Assembly (NCBI GenBank): GCA_965214795.1
Contig: OZ243976.1
Location: forward strand, 4,030,001 to 4,094,000
Reading direction: 5' to 3'
Source: JAJDXW01 sp965214795
GTDB taxonomy: Bacteria > Pseudomonadota > Gammaproteobacteria > HK1
Length of the DNA stretch: 64,000 bases
Below are positions 1 to 8,297 of the stretch, one piece after another. The position numbers were made by a program, and so were the translations under genes. Every line of letters starts with the position of its first letter. Position 1 is the first letter of the stretch. A model generated the notes under the pieces. It ran no database searches. It was not told the DNA's origin and saw nothing but the letters and a program-made list of their open reading frames with translations.

Positions 1-186
1 AGCCGGGCGAGAAGGTCGTCGAACAGGGCCGATCTTCGTTCGACGCGGGTCCGGGTCGTACAGTCGGTCGGGAGCCGAAGGGGTTGGCGTTGGTCGTGAC
101 GGGAGCGGTTCGTTGGAGGCAAGGTCGGGGAACCGGGGTGGCGAAGGCAGGTTCGCGCCCCCCGGTGGCGGAGTGGTCGCGGCGCC

Positions 187-495
187 TCAACCTGAAACCC
201 GCAGCCGGTCGCCGTCGTCCAACGAAGGCAGGCGGGCGATCGCCGCGCCGTTCTTCTGCTCGGCGCGACGCAGCTCGTAGAGCTTCTGGAGGTTGAGCCA
301 GAACTCCCCCGACGTTCCGAAAAAGTGCCCCAGCCGCAACGCCGTGTCGCCAGTAATGGCGCGGCGGCCGTTGAGGATTTCGGTGATGCGGTTCACCGGG
401 ACCTCGATCCGCCGTGCAAGTTCTGCGGCGCTCATTCCGAGCGCGTCGAGATCCTCGCGCAGCGTTTCGCCCGGATGGATGGCTTCGCGCGCCAT
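187..495 (-). CDS. higA: HigA-type antitoxin (XRE family)
   Basis: Antitoxin of a HigBA module: a DNA-binding protein that neutralises HigB and normally represses its own operon. About 102 residues. It opens with MAREAIHPGETLREDL, the usual HigA start, followed by a helix-turn-helix near residues 15-60 and a tail with SGEFWLNLQ, all typical of the family. The start is the ATG at 495, since an upstream in-frame extension would run into the toxin gene and lacks family similarity. It lies 14 bp downstream of the toxin gene, the usual toxin-first higBA order. Confidence 0.93.
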   Translation of the reverse strand: MAREAIHPGETLREDLDALGMSAAELARRIEVPVNRITEILNGRRAITGDTALRLGHFFGTSGEFWLNLQKLYELRRAEQKNGAAIARLPSLDDGDRLRVSG

Positions 496-509
496 GTCGT
501 GCCTCCTGA

Positions 510-791
510 TCAATGGTAGTCGACGATTTCCGCCCTGGCCGGGCCGGGGCTTCCCTCCGGCCATTCGAAACAGATCCGCCACTGGTCGTTGATCCGGATA
601 CTCCACTGCCCCTTGCGGCGTCCCTTCAGCGCCTCAAGCCGGTTGCCGGGGCGCGCCAGGTCGTGCAGCCCCGTGGCCGCGTCGAGCTGGTCCAGCTTGC
701 GCGAGGCGGTACGCACGAAACCGGAGAAGGCCGCGACCCGGCGGCCACGGTAGAAGGCCTCCGTTCTCCTGTTCGCGAATCCGACGATCAA
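510..791 (-). CDS. higB: HigB toxin, RelE-superfamily mRNA interferase
   Basis: Toxin of the HigBA module, in the RelE/HigB fold family whose members cleave mRNA at the ribosome. 93 residues, normal family length. It starts MIVGFANRRTEAFYRG and has the conserved core LEALKGRRKGQWSIRINDQW followed by RICFEW, a basic RNA-binding/catalytic face. It is first in a two-gene unit with higA. No truncation is seen. The region just upstream (825-860) carries inverted repeats that could be the HigA operator. Confidence 0.94.
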   Translation of the reverse strand: MIVGFANRRTEAFYRGRRVAAFSGFVRTASRKLDQLDAATGLHDLARPGNRLEALKGRRKGQWSIRINDQWRICFEWPEGSPGPARAEIVDYH

Positions 792-824
792 CGCGCCTCC
801 GACCGGCGGTGGCTATCAGTTGAG

Positions 825-860
825 CGTAACGATTCTATCCGCGTTACGTCAAGCGTAATA
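825..860 (-). promoter_or_regulatory. Candidate higBA promoter/operator
   Basis: Upstream of higB lies a 7-bp inverted repeat, CGTAACG at 825-831 and CGTTACG at 842-848, with a third related half-site (GCGTAAT) at 853-859. On the minus strand a TTGACG -35-like hexamer (852-847) overlaps it. The spacing to a good -10 is not clear. Position and symmetry fit an operator for the XRE protein HigA; this is inference. Confidence 0.45.
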
Positions 861-1047
861 CCGATCCCGGCTTCGTGCTCATCCCGCACGCGCGCGCCCC
901 TTGGAGCCCCCCAACAGCGCCCATCCGATCCGCAATCCGTCGGCCGGTCCACGACCCTCAAAGGACGATGTAGTAGATTCGTAGTCCGAGTCGACCATGG
1001 AGATTGGTCACGATTGCGGGAGCGCGTCCATTTCTTCGACTCCGGAA

Positions 1048-2046
1048 ATGGCCATCGACTTGCCTGAGGCGGAAGGAGGTGCACAACGAGTTTTCCGGAG
1101 CCTCGTACTCCTTGTGGTGCTCGCCGGCTCCATGACGGCCGGGGCGACAGAGATCCAGGGGCATCGCGGCGCCCGGGGGCTGCTTCCCGAGAACACGATC
1201 CCCGCGTTCGAGCGTGCGATCGACCTCGGGGTCGAGGTGCTGGAACTCGACCTCGGCATGACCCGGGACGGCGTCCCCGTCGTGCACCACGACCGGGGCC
1301 TCAGCCCGGACCGCACCCGGGACGCGGCCGGCGCATGGCTCGCGCCGCCGGGGCCGCTTCTCAACACGCTGAGCCTCGCTGAGCTCGCCGAATTCGACGT
1401 CGGGCGGGCGGCCCCGGACGGAAGGACCCGTGAGCGGTTCCCGGAGCAAATCCCGCGAGACGGGCTCCGCATTCCGACCCTGGCCGAGGTGCTGGCATTG
1501 GGGAGGCGGCCGGGGGCCGGAGGGCTCCGCTTCAACATCGAGACCAAGCTGACGCCGCTCGCGCCGGAGGAGACGGCCGGCCCCGTGGAGTTCGCCCACG
1601 CGGTGGTCGCGGTGCTCCGTGCGGAGCGGATGGTCGACCGAGCCAACCTCCAGTCGTTCGACTGGCGCACTCTCTTCGAGGCACGCCGCCTCGAGCCCGC
1701 CCTCTCCACCACGTGCCTCACCGTCGAACGGCCGTGGCACGACAACCTGCTTCGCGGACATCCCGGTCCATCGCCCTGGACCGCGGGCCTCGACATCGAC
1801 GCGTTCGACGGCTCGGTGCCGCGGCTCGTGACGGCCGCGGGATGCGCCGGGTGGTCTCCTTTCCACCGGAACCTCTCCGAAGAAACGCTGGCCGAGGCTC
1901 ACGCCCTCGGCCTCCGGGTGGTGGCCTGGACCGTCAACGAGACGAAGGACATGCGAGCCCTCGCCCGACTCGGGGTGGACGGGATCATCACCGACTATCC
2001 GGATCGGGCGGTCGAGGCGCTCGCCCCTTGGCGCTCCGCCCGCTAG
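1048..2046 (+). CDS. Secreted glycerophosphodiester phosphodiesterase family protein
   Basis: Hydrolyses glycerophosphodiesters to glycerol-3-phosphate and an alcohol. It has the GDPD TIM-barrel signatures: GHRGARGLLPENT at the start of the mature protein, then VLELDLGMTRDG and VPVVHHD with the catalytic His/Glu/Asp set, and a C-terminal WTVNE and DGIITDYPD. A hydrophobic signal-peptide segment (SLVLLVVLAGSMTAGA) precedes the domain, so it is probably periplasmic. The start is uncertain: the ATG at 1048 lacks a good ribosome site, while a strong GGAAGGAGG (1071-1078) sits upstream of codon 1090, which is GTT and not a normal start. Gene is otherwise intact and convergent with lipA. Confidence 0.85.
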   Translation: MAIDLPEAEGGAQRVFRSLVLLVVLAGSMTAGATEIQGHRGARGLLPENTIPAFERAIDLGVEVLELDLGMTRDGVPVVHHDRGLSPDRTRDAAGAWLAPPGPLLNTLSLAELAEFDVGRAAPDGRTRERFPEQIPRDGLRIPTLAEVLALGRRPGAGGLRFNIETKLTPLAPEETAGPVEFAHAVVAVLRAERMVDRANLQSFDWRTLFEARRLEPALSTTCLTVERPWHDNLLRGHPGPSPWTAGLDIDAFDGSVPRLVTAAGCAGWSPFHRNLSEETLAEAHALGLRVVAWTVNETKDMRALARLGVDGIITDYPDRAVEALAPWRSAR

Positions 2047-2154
2047 ATCGCGCCCTTCCGTGCGCTCTATCGATCCGCCTCCCGGCCGGCGGGGCGACGG
2101 GCAGAGCGGACGATACGGGCAACGGTACGGAGGCTCCGGCTCCCCCGGAGGCGG

Positions 2155-3099
2155 TCAGGCGACCTCGGCGGCCTGGCGGTCGGCGTGGTAGGACGAACGG
2201 ACGAGGGGGCCGCTCGCGACGTTCGCGAACCCGATTGCCTCGCCGATCCGCCGGAACTCCTCGAACCGGGCGGGCTCGACGAAGCGCTCCACCGGGAGAT
2301 GGCCGCGGCTCGGCTGGAGGTACTGGCCGACGGTCAGCATCGAGCAGCCATGGGCATGGAGGTCGCGCATCACGTCCACGATCTCGTCGTCCGTCTCCCC
2401 GACCCCGACCATGAGCCCCGACTTGACGGGAACGCCGGGGTGGGCTTCCCCGAAACGCTGGAGCAGCTTGAGCGACCAGGCGTAGTCCGCCCCCGGACGC
2501 ACCTTGCGGTAGAGGCGGGGTACGGTCTCGAGGTTGTGGTTGAACACGTCCGGCGGGGCGGCGGCGAGGGCCGCGAGGGCGCGCTCCATCCTTCCCCGGA
2601 AGTCGGGGACGAGAACCTCGATGCGGGTCGTCGGCGTCCGCCCCCGGACCGCCCTCACGCACGCCGCGAAGTGGCCGGCCCCGCCGTCGCGGAGGTCGTC
2701 GCGATCCACCGAGGTGATGACGACGTGTCGAAGCCCCATGCGGGCCACCGCGGCCGCGAGGCGGAGCGGCTCCGCGGGGTCGAGGGCATCGGGGCGCCCG
2801 TGGGCCACATCGCAGAACGGGCACCGGCGGGTGCAGAGCTCGCCCATGATCATGAACGTCGCGGTGCCGTGGGAGAAGCACTCGCCCAGGTTCGGGCAGG
2901 AAGCCTCCTCGCACACGGTGAGGAGCCGCTGCTGGCGGAGGAGGCCCTTGAGGGCGGCGACCTGCGGCCCCACCGGGGCCCGCACCCGGATCCAGGGGGG
3001 CTTGCGCGGCAACGGGCCTTCGACCGGAAGGACCTTGACGGGGTTGCGGGCGGTCTTGCTCGCCCCCGACTGCGCGGACGGATGTCTCGAGGTGGACAT
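2155..3099 (-). CDS. lipA: Lipoyl synthase
   Basis: Radical-SAM enzyme that inserts two sulfurs into protein-bound octanoyl groups to make lipoyl cofactor for 2-oxoacid dehydrogenases and the glycine cleavage system. 314 residues. Auxiliary cluster cysteines are in CEEASCPNLGEC, the radical-SAM motif is CTRRCPFC, and the conserved C-terminal RSSYHA serine is present. ATG at 3099 (MSTSRHPSAQ) gives normal length. It lies just downstream, on the same strand, of the iolC/iolB remnant. lipB is not in the window. Confidence 0.96.
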   Translation of the reverse strand: MSTSRHPSAQSGASKTARNPVKVLPVEGPLPRKPPWIRVRAPVGPQVAALKGLLRQQRLLTVCEEASCPNLGECFSHGTATFMIMGELCTRRCPFCDVAHGRPDALDPAEPLRLAAAVARMGLRHVVITSVDRDDLRDGGAGHFAACVRAVRGRTPTTRIEVLVPDFRGRMERALAALAAAPPDVFNHNLETVPRLYRKVRPGADYAWSLKLLQRFGEAHPGVPVKSGLMVGVGETDDEIVDVMRDLHAHGCSMLTVGQYLQPSRGHLPVERFVEPARFEEFRRIGEAIGFANVASGPLVRSSYHADRQAAEVA

Positions 3100-3131
3100 G
3101 CGCGCAAGTATGCCAGCCCCGCGCCCGGCCG

Positions 3132-3770
3132 TCAGGCGGCGCCGGGCCCGATGACCCATTCGTGGTCGGGGTGGTTCTTGAACCGCCACTTGCGCATGGG
3201 TCCGGCCATGACGTTGAGGTAGTGGAGATCGTAGCCGTAGGGCGCGCCGCAGGGATGGTGGCCGCGGGGGACCGGCACGACGTCGTGGTCCGCCACCGCC
3301 ATGGTTTCGTCGAGCGTCCCGCAGGCGTTCGCGTACCTGAGGGTCGTCGGCCAGTCCTCTCCGTCGAGCCAGCCCTTGAGGAGGCCCGCCATGCAGCCGT
3401 CGCCCGCGCCCGGCACGTTGAACACCTCGACAGGGAAGCCGGGCCCTTCCACCCCCTCCTCCAGGCGGTCGGGGATCGCTCCCTCGAAGGCCATCGACCC
3501 CATGGGTCCGCGCTTGCGGACGAGGACCGCGTCCGCCCCCGCACCGCGCGGAGGGCCGCGACGGTGTCCGGGGAGCCGCCCGCGATGCGGAACTCCTCTT
3601 CCGTTCCGACGATGAGGGGGAACGGTTCCGGACCACGGCTCGCGGGCCGGGCGGCTTCCCCCACGGCCCGCCGATCCTGAATCCTGCCGTTGCGGATCTG
3701 CAACCGGCCCTCCGTTCGCCACCCGACGAGGCCCGGTGACCCCGCGAGCGCCAGGACCACTTTTGCCGTG
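3132..3770 (-). pseudogene. iolC/iolB fusion remnant (inositol catabolism)
   Basis: Two reading frames together encode the C-terminal part of a 5-dehydro-2-deoxygluconokinase (IolC): IVGTEEEFRIAGGSPDT in one frame, then VLVRKRGPMGSMAF and EVFNVPGAGDGCMAG in the next. The frame changes at a run of five C at about 3536-3540. After RYANACG the kinase passes directly into the C-terminal part of 5-deoxy-glucuronate isomerase (IolB): DVVPVPRGHHP, YGYDLHYLNVMAGP, KWRFKNHPDHEW. The end of IolC and most of IolB are therefore deleted, and the N-terminal part of the kinase is missing or degraded beyond about 3770. No other iol gene is in the window. The C-run indel could be a sequencing error, but the internal deletion could not. 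Confidence 0.75.
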
Positions 3771-4009
3771 GCCGAGTGCCGGGGGCGGGTGCGGATCGGC
3801 CGGCCGTGCGGTCGAGGACGGCTTCATGGGGCCCGAACCGGCACGCACACGACGAATTGCGCTCCCCGATGACCTGCCGAACCGGCCCGGTTCAGTGAGC
3901 GCTGCTCCCCTTGTGCGATCCCCGGCGCCGCGTGCGCAGATTGAACCAAAGCACGGAACCGCTCGAGAAATCCCCGGGTGACGCCCTTGTGGACGCAGTA
4001 GAGCCTCGT

Positions 4010-4411
4010 TCATCCGGATCTCCGGGGTCCGTTCTCCAGTTCGTTCACGAGTTCCTCTCCGAGTGTCACGTTGTGCGCTTCGACGACGACCTGGCTGCGA
4101 AACAACGCTCCCAGCTCGACGAGCCCCACTGCGATGAGGAGCAGGAACCCTCCTATCGGGAAGGTCGCAATGCCGACCAGCATGAGGATCAGGTTGATGG
4201 TTCCCCGGAGCCACGCTCCCAGGTAGAAGTGATGCAATCCCAGTATCAAACTCCAATTGAGCGCCGCGTACGTATCCGGGTCCTTGATCTTCCCGCGGTG
4301 CAGGCGGTAGTACTCGCGACGCCTTTCGGGAGGGAGTACCCGGACCCGGCTTCGCAGATTCTCGTTGCGTGCTTCGACCTCTTCGCGTCTCAACCGTAAC
4401 GCTTCGAACAT
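4010..4411 (-). CDS. TM2-domain-like membrane protein
   Basis: About 133 residues. A charged N-terminal helix (about 1-45) is followed by two hydrophobic segments around LNWSLILGLHHFYLG and INLILMLVGIATFPIGGFLL, resembling the TM2 domain in which a short loop with an HxFYLG motif joins two helices. Function in bacteria is unknown. The ATG at 4411 is preceded by GAGGAAGAA and overlaps the 3' end of yidD by 22 bp, so the two are translationally coupled. Confidence 0.75.
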   Translation of the reverse strand: MFEALRLRREEVEARNENLRSRVRVLPPERRREYYRLHRGKIKDPDTYAALNWSLILGLHHFYLGAWLRGTINLILMLVGIATFPIGGFLLLIAVGLVELGALFRSQVVVEAHNVTLGEELVNELENGPRRSG

Positions 4412-4650
4412 TTCTTCCTCGCCGGAACCGGATCGAATATCTTCTCCCACTCGTCTCCGGAGGTGCAGCGTCGCAACCGTCTCCATCCCAGGACGACCCC
4501 TCGCATCAGCCCATGGCGGAGAATCGCCTCGCGGGCATAGGCCGAGCAGCTCGGCCGGAACCGGCATTCGATCCCGATCCGTCCGGCTCCGCCCCCGCCC
4601 GCCCGCCAGGCGTCGATGCCCCGGATGGCGAGTTTCTTCAGCGGGTTCAT
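4390..4650 (-). CDS. yidD: YidD-family membrane protein insertion efficiency factor
   Basis: 86 residues with the family core IECRFRPSCSAYAREAI, the conserved Cys/Pro/Ser stretch of the YidD (former haemolytic domain) family thought to assist YidC-dependent membrane insertion. An N-terminal amphipathic segment (NPLKKLAIRGIDAW) matches the family. It overlaps the TM2-like gene downstream and lies 23 bp after the DUF4177 gene. It is not next to rnpA/yidC, the most common context. Confidence 0.88.
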   Translation of the reverse strand: MNPLKKLAIRGIDAWRAGGGGAGRIGIECRFRPSCSAYAREAILRHGLMRGVVLGWRRLRRCTSGDEWEKIFDPVPARKKCSKRYG

Positions 4651-4673
4651 TCAATGGAGATCAGAGGGGGAGA

Positions 4674-4892
4674 TCAGCGGGCCAGGGTCACGATCACCGA
4701 CTCGCGGGTCCAGAAGAGCATCATCCGTTTGCGCTCGATGAGCTGAAAGACCACTTGCCATCCCTCGCTCGCCTCCTGATTGAGGACGGTCTCCATCTTC
4801 CGGATCGGTATCCCGGCCGAGCCCAGCAGCACGGTGCCGCATCCGCCCTCGTGGATCGAGATGACCTTGTACTCCGAGAACCTGTCTTCCAT
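4674..4892 (-). CDS. DUF4177-like small protein
   Basis: 72 residues. The pattern YKVISI near the start, then LNQEASEGWQVVFQL and a short C-terminal strand (SVIVTLAR), is the DUF4177 alpha/beta fold of unknown function. The ATG at 4892 follows a GGGGAGAG ribosome site. It heads a three-gene minus-strand cluster with yidD and the TM2-like gene. Confidence 0.75.
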   Translation of the reverse strand: MEDRFSEYKVISIHEGGCGTVLLGSAGIPIRKMETVLNQEASEGWQVVFQLIERKRMMLFWTRESVIVTLAR

Positions 4893-5242
4893 GTCGTCTC
4901 TCCCCGGTTCGCGACGGCCATCGGCGGCTCGTCCGTCTTGCGGTGCGTGGCCGGCATCTCCGGCTTGGGTGAAAAGCGGCGGCCAGGAGGTGGGATGGCG
5001 AGTCCTTGCGGCTCGACGGCGCCGGCCCGCCGGCTCGCATCTCGACGATCGTCTCGAAGCTGCGGTAGACGAGGCGTTTGCCGTCGAACGGCATGGGATC
5101 CGCGCCGGGCCTCCCCCTCGGGTCGGCCATTATCTTATCATGGGCGGCATCACGGACCTCGCGCGAGGGCCGGACCATCCATCCGAAGACGACGGTCTCG
5201 TCCGCTCGGCACCGGACGGCCATCGGGAAGGAGGGCGGACAG
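4893..5242. other. Intergenic region between divergent genes
   Basis: About 350 bp between the DUF4177 gene (minus) and hpt (plus). Open frames here show no recognisable protein. Promoters for both sides are expected but I see no convincing hexamer pair. The hpt ribosome site GGAAGGAGG is at its right end. Confidence 0.5.
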
Positions 5243-5788
5243 TTGACCGATACCGGACCGGACGTGCTCATCGCGGAGGAACGGATCGCTCCCCGGGTGG
5301 ACGAGCTCGCCGCCCGGATCTCCTCGGACTACGCGGGCGTGGACGAGCTCGTCATCATCGGCGTCCTGAAGGGCGCGTTCATCTTCCTCGCGGATCTCAC
5401 CCGGCGGCTCACCGTCCCGCACCGCGTGGACTTCATCGCCGTCTCGAGCTACGCGGACGGGCACCAGCGCTCCGGGGAGGTGCGCATGGTCCTCGATCTC
5501 CGCGAGAGCATCGAAAAGCGGCACGTTCTCGTGGTGGAGGACATCGTGGATACCGGGCGCACCCTCCGGTACCTCGTGCAGCAGTTCGAGGCGCGCGATC
5601 CGGCGTCGATCCGCACCTGTGCGCTTACGCGAAAGAAGGCCCGGAACGAAGGCGAGATCCGGATCGACTACCTCGGGTTCGACATCCCGGACATGTGGGT
5701 GGTCGGCTACGGGCTCGACTACGCGGAGCGCCACCGCACGCTGCCCTACATCGCCGCGCTCGACCCGGCCGACCTGGACGCGGACTGA
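5243..5788 (+). CDS. hpt: Hypoxanthine phosphoribosyltransferase
   Basis: Purine salvage enzyme converting hypoxanthine (and usually guanine) plus PRPP to the nucleotide. About 181 residues. The PRPP-binding loop VLVVEDIVDTGRTL, the IGVLKGAFIFLADL segment near the N-terminus and the flexible-loop region around SSYADG are all present, with the base-binding DMWVVGYGLDY near the end. The TTG at 5243 is chosen because it is preceded by GGAAGGAGGGCGG and gives family length; an in-frame ATG at 5078 would add an unrelated extension. Confidence 0.93.
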   Translation: MTDTGPDVLIAEERIAPRVDELAARISSDYAGVDELVIIGVLKGAFIFLADLTRRLTVPHRVDFIAVSSYADGHQRSGEVRMVLDLRESIEKRHVLVVEDIVDTGRTLRYLVQQFEARDPASIRTCALTRKKARNEGEIRIDYLGFDIPDMWVVGYGLDYAERHRTLPYIAALDPADLDAD

Positions 5789-5828
5789 GGCGCGGACCGA
5801 CGCGTACTACGACGTGAAGAACGGACCC

Positions 5829-6170
5829 ATGGCCATGGCGAACATCTCCTCGTATCACGCCCACGTGTACTACGACGACACCTTGCGAACGGCCGCCGCC
5901 GGGCTGCGCGAGGCGATTGCGGAACGCTTCGAGGTGCGGCTCGGCCGGTGGCGTGACGAACCGGTGGGGCCGCATCCGGAGCCCATGTATCAAGTCGCCT
6001 TCGATGCGGCCATCTTTCCGGACCTCGTCCCGTGGCTGATGCTGAACCGCCGCGGGCTGACGGTCTTCGTCCACCCCGAGACCGGCGACGACCTCGCCGA
6101 CCACCGCGACCACGCGGTGTGGATGGGGCGGATGCTTCCTCTCGATCTCGAAGTGTTCGAACGTAGCTGA
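5829..6170 (+). CDS. DOPA 4,5-dioxygenase family protein
   Basis: 113 residues, matching small DOPA 4,5-dioxygenase-like proteins. Conserved histidine motifs are YHAHVYYD near the N-terminus, PHPEPMYQV in the middle and FVHPETGDDLADHRDH towards the end, a His-rich set consistent with a metal site. The substrate in this organism is unknown. ATG codons at 5829 and 5835 are both possible starts. It follows hpt by 40 bp on the same strand. Confidence 0.82.
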   Translation: MAMANISSYHAHVYYDDTLRTAAAGLREAIAERFEVRLGRWRDEPVGPHPEPMYQVAFDAAIFPDLVPWLMLNRRGLTVFVHPETGDDLADHRDHAVWMGRMLPLDLEVFERS

Positions 6171-6361
6171 AGCGAGCCCGTCCCCACGGCCGGTACCCGA
6201 CGGATCCGAACCGCCCGCCTCTCCTCCCTCCGCTCCGTTCGGTATCCGCATACGGTCCGAATCGTTGGCCGATCCGCCGCCGCTCCGGATGAATGCGTGC
6301 GGCATCCGATCGCGTGCACCCGGGAAACGCTCTCATCCCGGATCGGCGCACCGCGCCCGGT

Positions 6362-6721
6362 TCATGGCTCGACCCCCGCGGGGACGAACGGCCCGCGGCC
6401 GCTCCTGTCTTCCCGTCGGATTCTCTGAACCGATTCCACCACTTCGCGGGTCCGCGCCACCTTGCCCCGCCAATGCCGGTCGAACTCCGCGATCAACCGC
6501 TTGAGCGCGTCGGAGGCCATTACCCGGTTCACGTCCGCCAGATCCGCGAACTCGTAGAAGGCCAGGTGCACCTTGTCGTCGACGTCGCTCCAGCCGCGCC
6601 AGGCACCCACCGCGCGGAAGGCATCGACCGCGTCCGGCAGGTGCTCGTCCCGGTACCAGGTGTCGAACGCGTCCCGCACGGACGGGTCCACCTCGGCGCG
6701 TACAATCAGGAATGCGGCCAT
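6362..6721 (-). CDS. Small EthD/DUF4286-like protein (dimeric alpha-beta barrel)
   Basis: 119 residues. The N-terminal pattern AAFLIVRAEVDPSVRDAFDTW followed shortly by RDEHLPDA and later HLAFYEFADL resembles ferredoxin-like alpha/beta-barrel proteins of the EthD/DUF4286 type, usually small accessory or degradative enzymes. The ATG at 6721 has a good GGAGGA ribosome site. It is the last gene of the 12.6-6.4 kb minus-strand run (TRAP transporter, dioxygenase, amidohydrolase). The catalytic role is not established. Confidence 0.65.
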   Translation of the reverse strand: MAAFLIVRAEVDPSVRDAFDTWYRDEHLPDAVDAFRAVGAWRGWSDVDDKVHLAFYEFADLADVNRVMASDALKRLIAEFDRHWRGKVARTREVVESVQRIRREDRSGRGPFVPAGVEP

Positions 6722-6812
6722 CGTCGTTCCTCCGTCCTGCGGCGTGCCTCGACGGCTCCGGCTCAACCCCGGCGTCGTGGGCTCGTAACGTTCGGCTTGT
6801 ATGATCCATCCG

Positions 6813-8042
6813 CTATCTTGTTGATTCTTCCTGAATGGAAGGGTGCCCCACGGTTCCTTCCGCTCGACCCCGTAGGCTCCCCCCGTCGAGTTCCCGCGGA
6901 AGGCCGTAGAGCCGGGCGGCATTCTCCCAGAGCACCTTGCGCCGGACGCGCTCTTCCACCCCCGCCATCTCGCGAGCGATGAACTCCTGGCTGTCGGGCC
7001 ATACCCCGTCCGGGTGCGGGAAGTCCGAGCCCCACATCACGTTGTCCTCGCCGAGCACGTCGAGGAGGCGCACCCCGACGGGATCGCTCTGGTAGGTCGC
7101 GTAGCACTGGCGCCGCCAGTACTCGGAGGGCTTCATCGTGAGCTCGAGGTCCTGGAACTGATCCTCCCACTCGAGGTCCATGTGCTCGAGCACGTAGGGG
7201 ATCCAGCCGATCCCGGCCTCGCCGATGACGAGCCGCACGCGCGGGTACCGCTCGAGCACGCCGCCGTAGACCGCCTCCATCAGCTTGTCCGCCATCTTGA
7301 GCTGGAAGCCGGTAATGAAGGTGGCGAACGCGGCGCGTTGCTCGAGGTGGGCAAGCCCCTCGGTCTCCGGCAGCTTTCCGCCGATGGTGTGGATGTGCAC
7401 CGGCAACCCGCTCGCGTCCGCCGCCGCCCAGAGCGGGTTCCAGTGGCGGTGGTAGAGCGGCTTCATGTCGAGGGTGTTCGCAATCTCGAGACCGCGAACC
7501 GCGCCCCGCGTCGCGACCCGTTCGATCTCCGCCACCGCGGCGTCGACGTCGTGGTTGGGGATACACGCGATGCCGGCGAAGCGGTCCGGATTCGTCTCGC
7601 AGAAGTCGGCGAGCCACTCGTTGTAGATCCGCATGACCTCGACCGCCGCCTCGGGGTCGTTCAGCCGGTTCGCGGCCCCGAGGATGCCGTAGAGCACCTC
7701 GCCACGAACCCCGTCGAGGTCCTGGTCCCGCACCCGGAGCTCGGGCTCGGTGAGGCGTCGGATCCCCTTGGCCCCGTCCTCGTAGAGCCCTTGGGCGGCC
7801 ATCCGGTCCGAGCGGTGGATCTGCCCCGGCACGTATTCGCGCCCCGCCGATCCCATGCCGTTCACGAGCCCGAAGCGGGCTCCGCCCCGCGACACCCAGA
7901 CGTCGCGCCCCCGGTCATCCCGGTCCACATAGGGCATGCGGTCCCTGAGGTGCGCCGGCGCCCCGTCGATGAAGAGGTCGGGCGGGAGCCAGATGAGGTC
8001 CACGTGGCAGTCGGCGGAAATGACCTTGCCTCTTGCGTCCAT
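6813..8042 (-). CDS. Amidohydrolase (ACMSD-like, amidohydrolase 2 family)
   Basis: 409-residue TIM-barrel metal-dependent hydrolase or decarboxylase. Motifs: ISADCHVDL at the N-terminus (metal-binding pair in modified form), LPVHIHTIGGKLPE in the middle, RLVIGEAGIGWIPY, and MWGSDFPHPDGVWP with the catalytic Asp near the C-terminus. This is the subfamily that includes ACMSD and related decarboxylases and often acts on aromatic or short acids. It follows the PhyH-like gene by 255 bp on the same strand. Substrate unknown; pairing with a TRAP transporter suggests an imported organic acid. Confidence 0.85.
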   Translation of the reverse strand: MDARGKVISADCHVDLIWLPPDLFIDGAPAHLRDRMPYVDRDDRGRDVWVSRGGARFGLVNGMGSAGREYVPGQIHRSDRMAAQGLYEDGAKGIRRLTEPELRVRDQDLDGVRGEVLYGILGAANRLNDPEAAVEVMRIYNEWLADFCETNPDRFAGIACIPNHDVDAAVAEIERVATRGAVRGLEIANTLDMKPLYHRHWNPLWAAADASGLPVHIHTIGGKLPETEGLAHLEQRAAFATFITGFQLKMADKLMEAVYGGVLERYPRVRLVIGEAGIGWIPYVLEHMDLEWEDQFQDLELTMKPSEYWRRQCYATYQSDPVGVRLLDVLGEDNVMWGSDFPHPDGVWPDSQEFIAREMAGVEERVRRKVLWENAARLYGLPRELDGGSLRGRAEGTVGHPSIQEESTR

Positions 8043-8297
8043 TTCGATTCTGTTCCTCCGATTCGGATTCCATTGCCGCAGCGGCCCGAGCCACCCGCGA
8101 GAGCTCCAATCCTCACCGTCTCCCGCGATCGAAATCGAAGAAGCCGCCCGTTCGCCGCCCTCCGATCCGGCTCGGGGAGCCGGTCACGATGATCGTTGCC
8201 CCCGCGAGGTTCGCACTGCAATGGCTCCGCACCGCCCGGAGTTCACCCTGCGAGGGTCTTCCGGGCGGGGGTCTTCCGGCCCTCCCTCGATCCCGCG

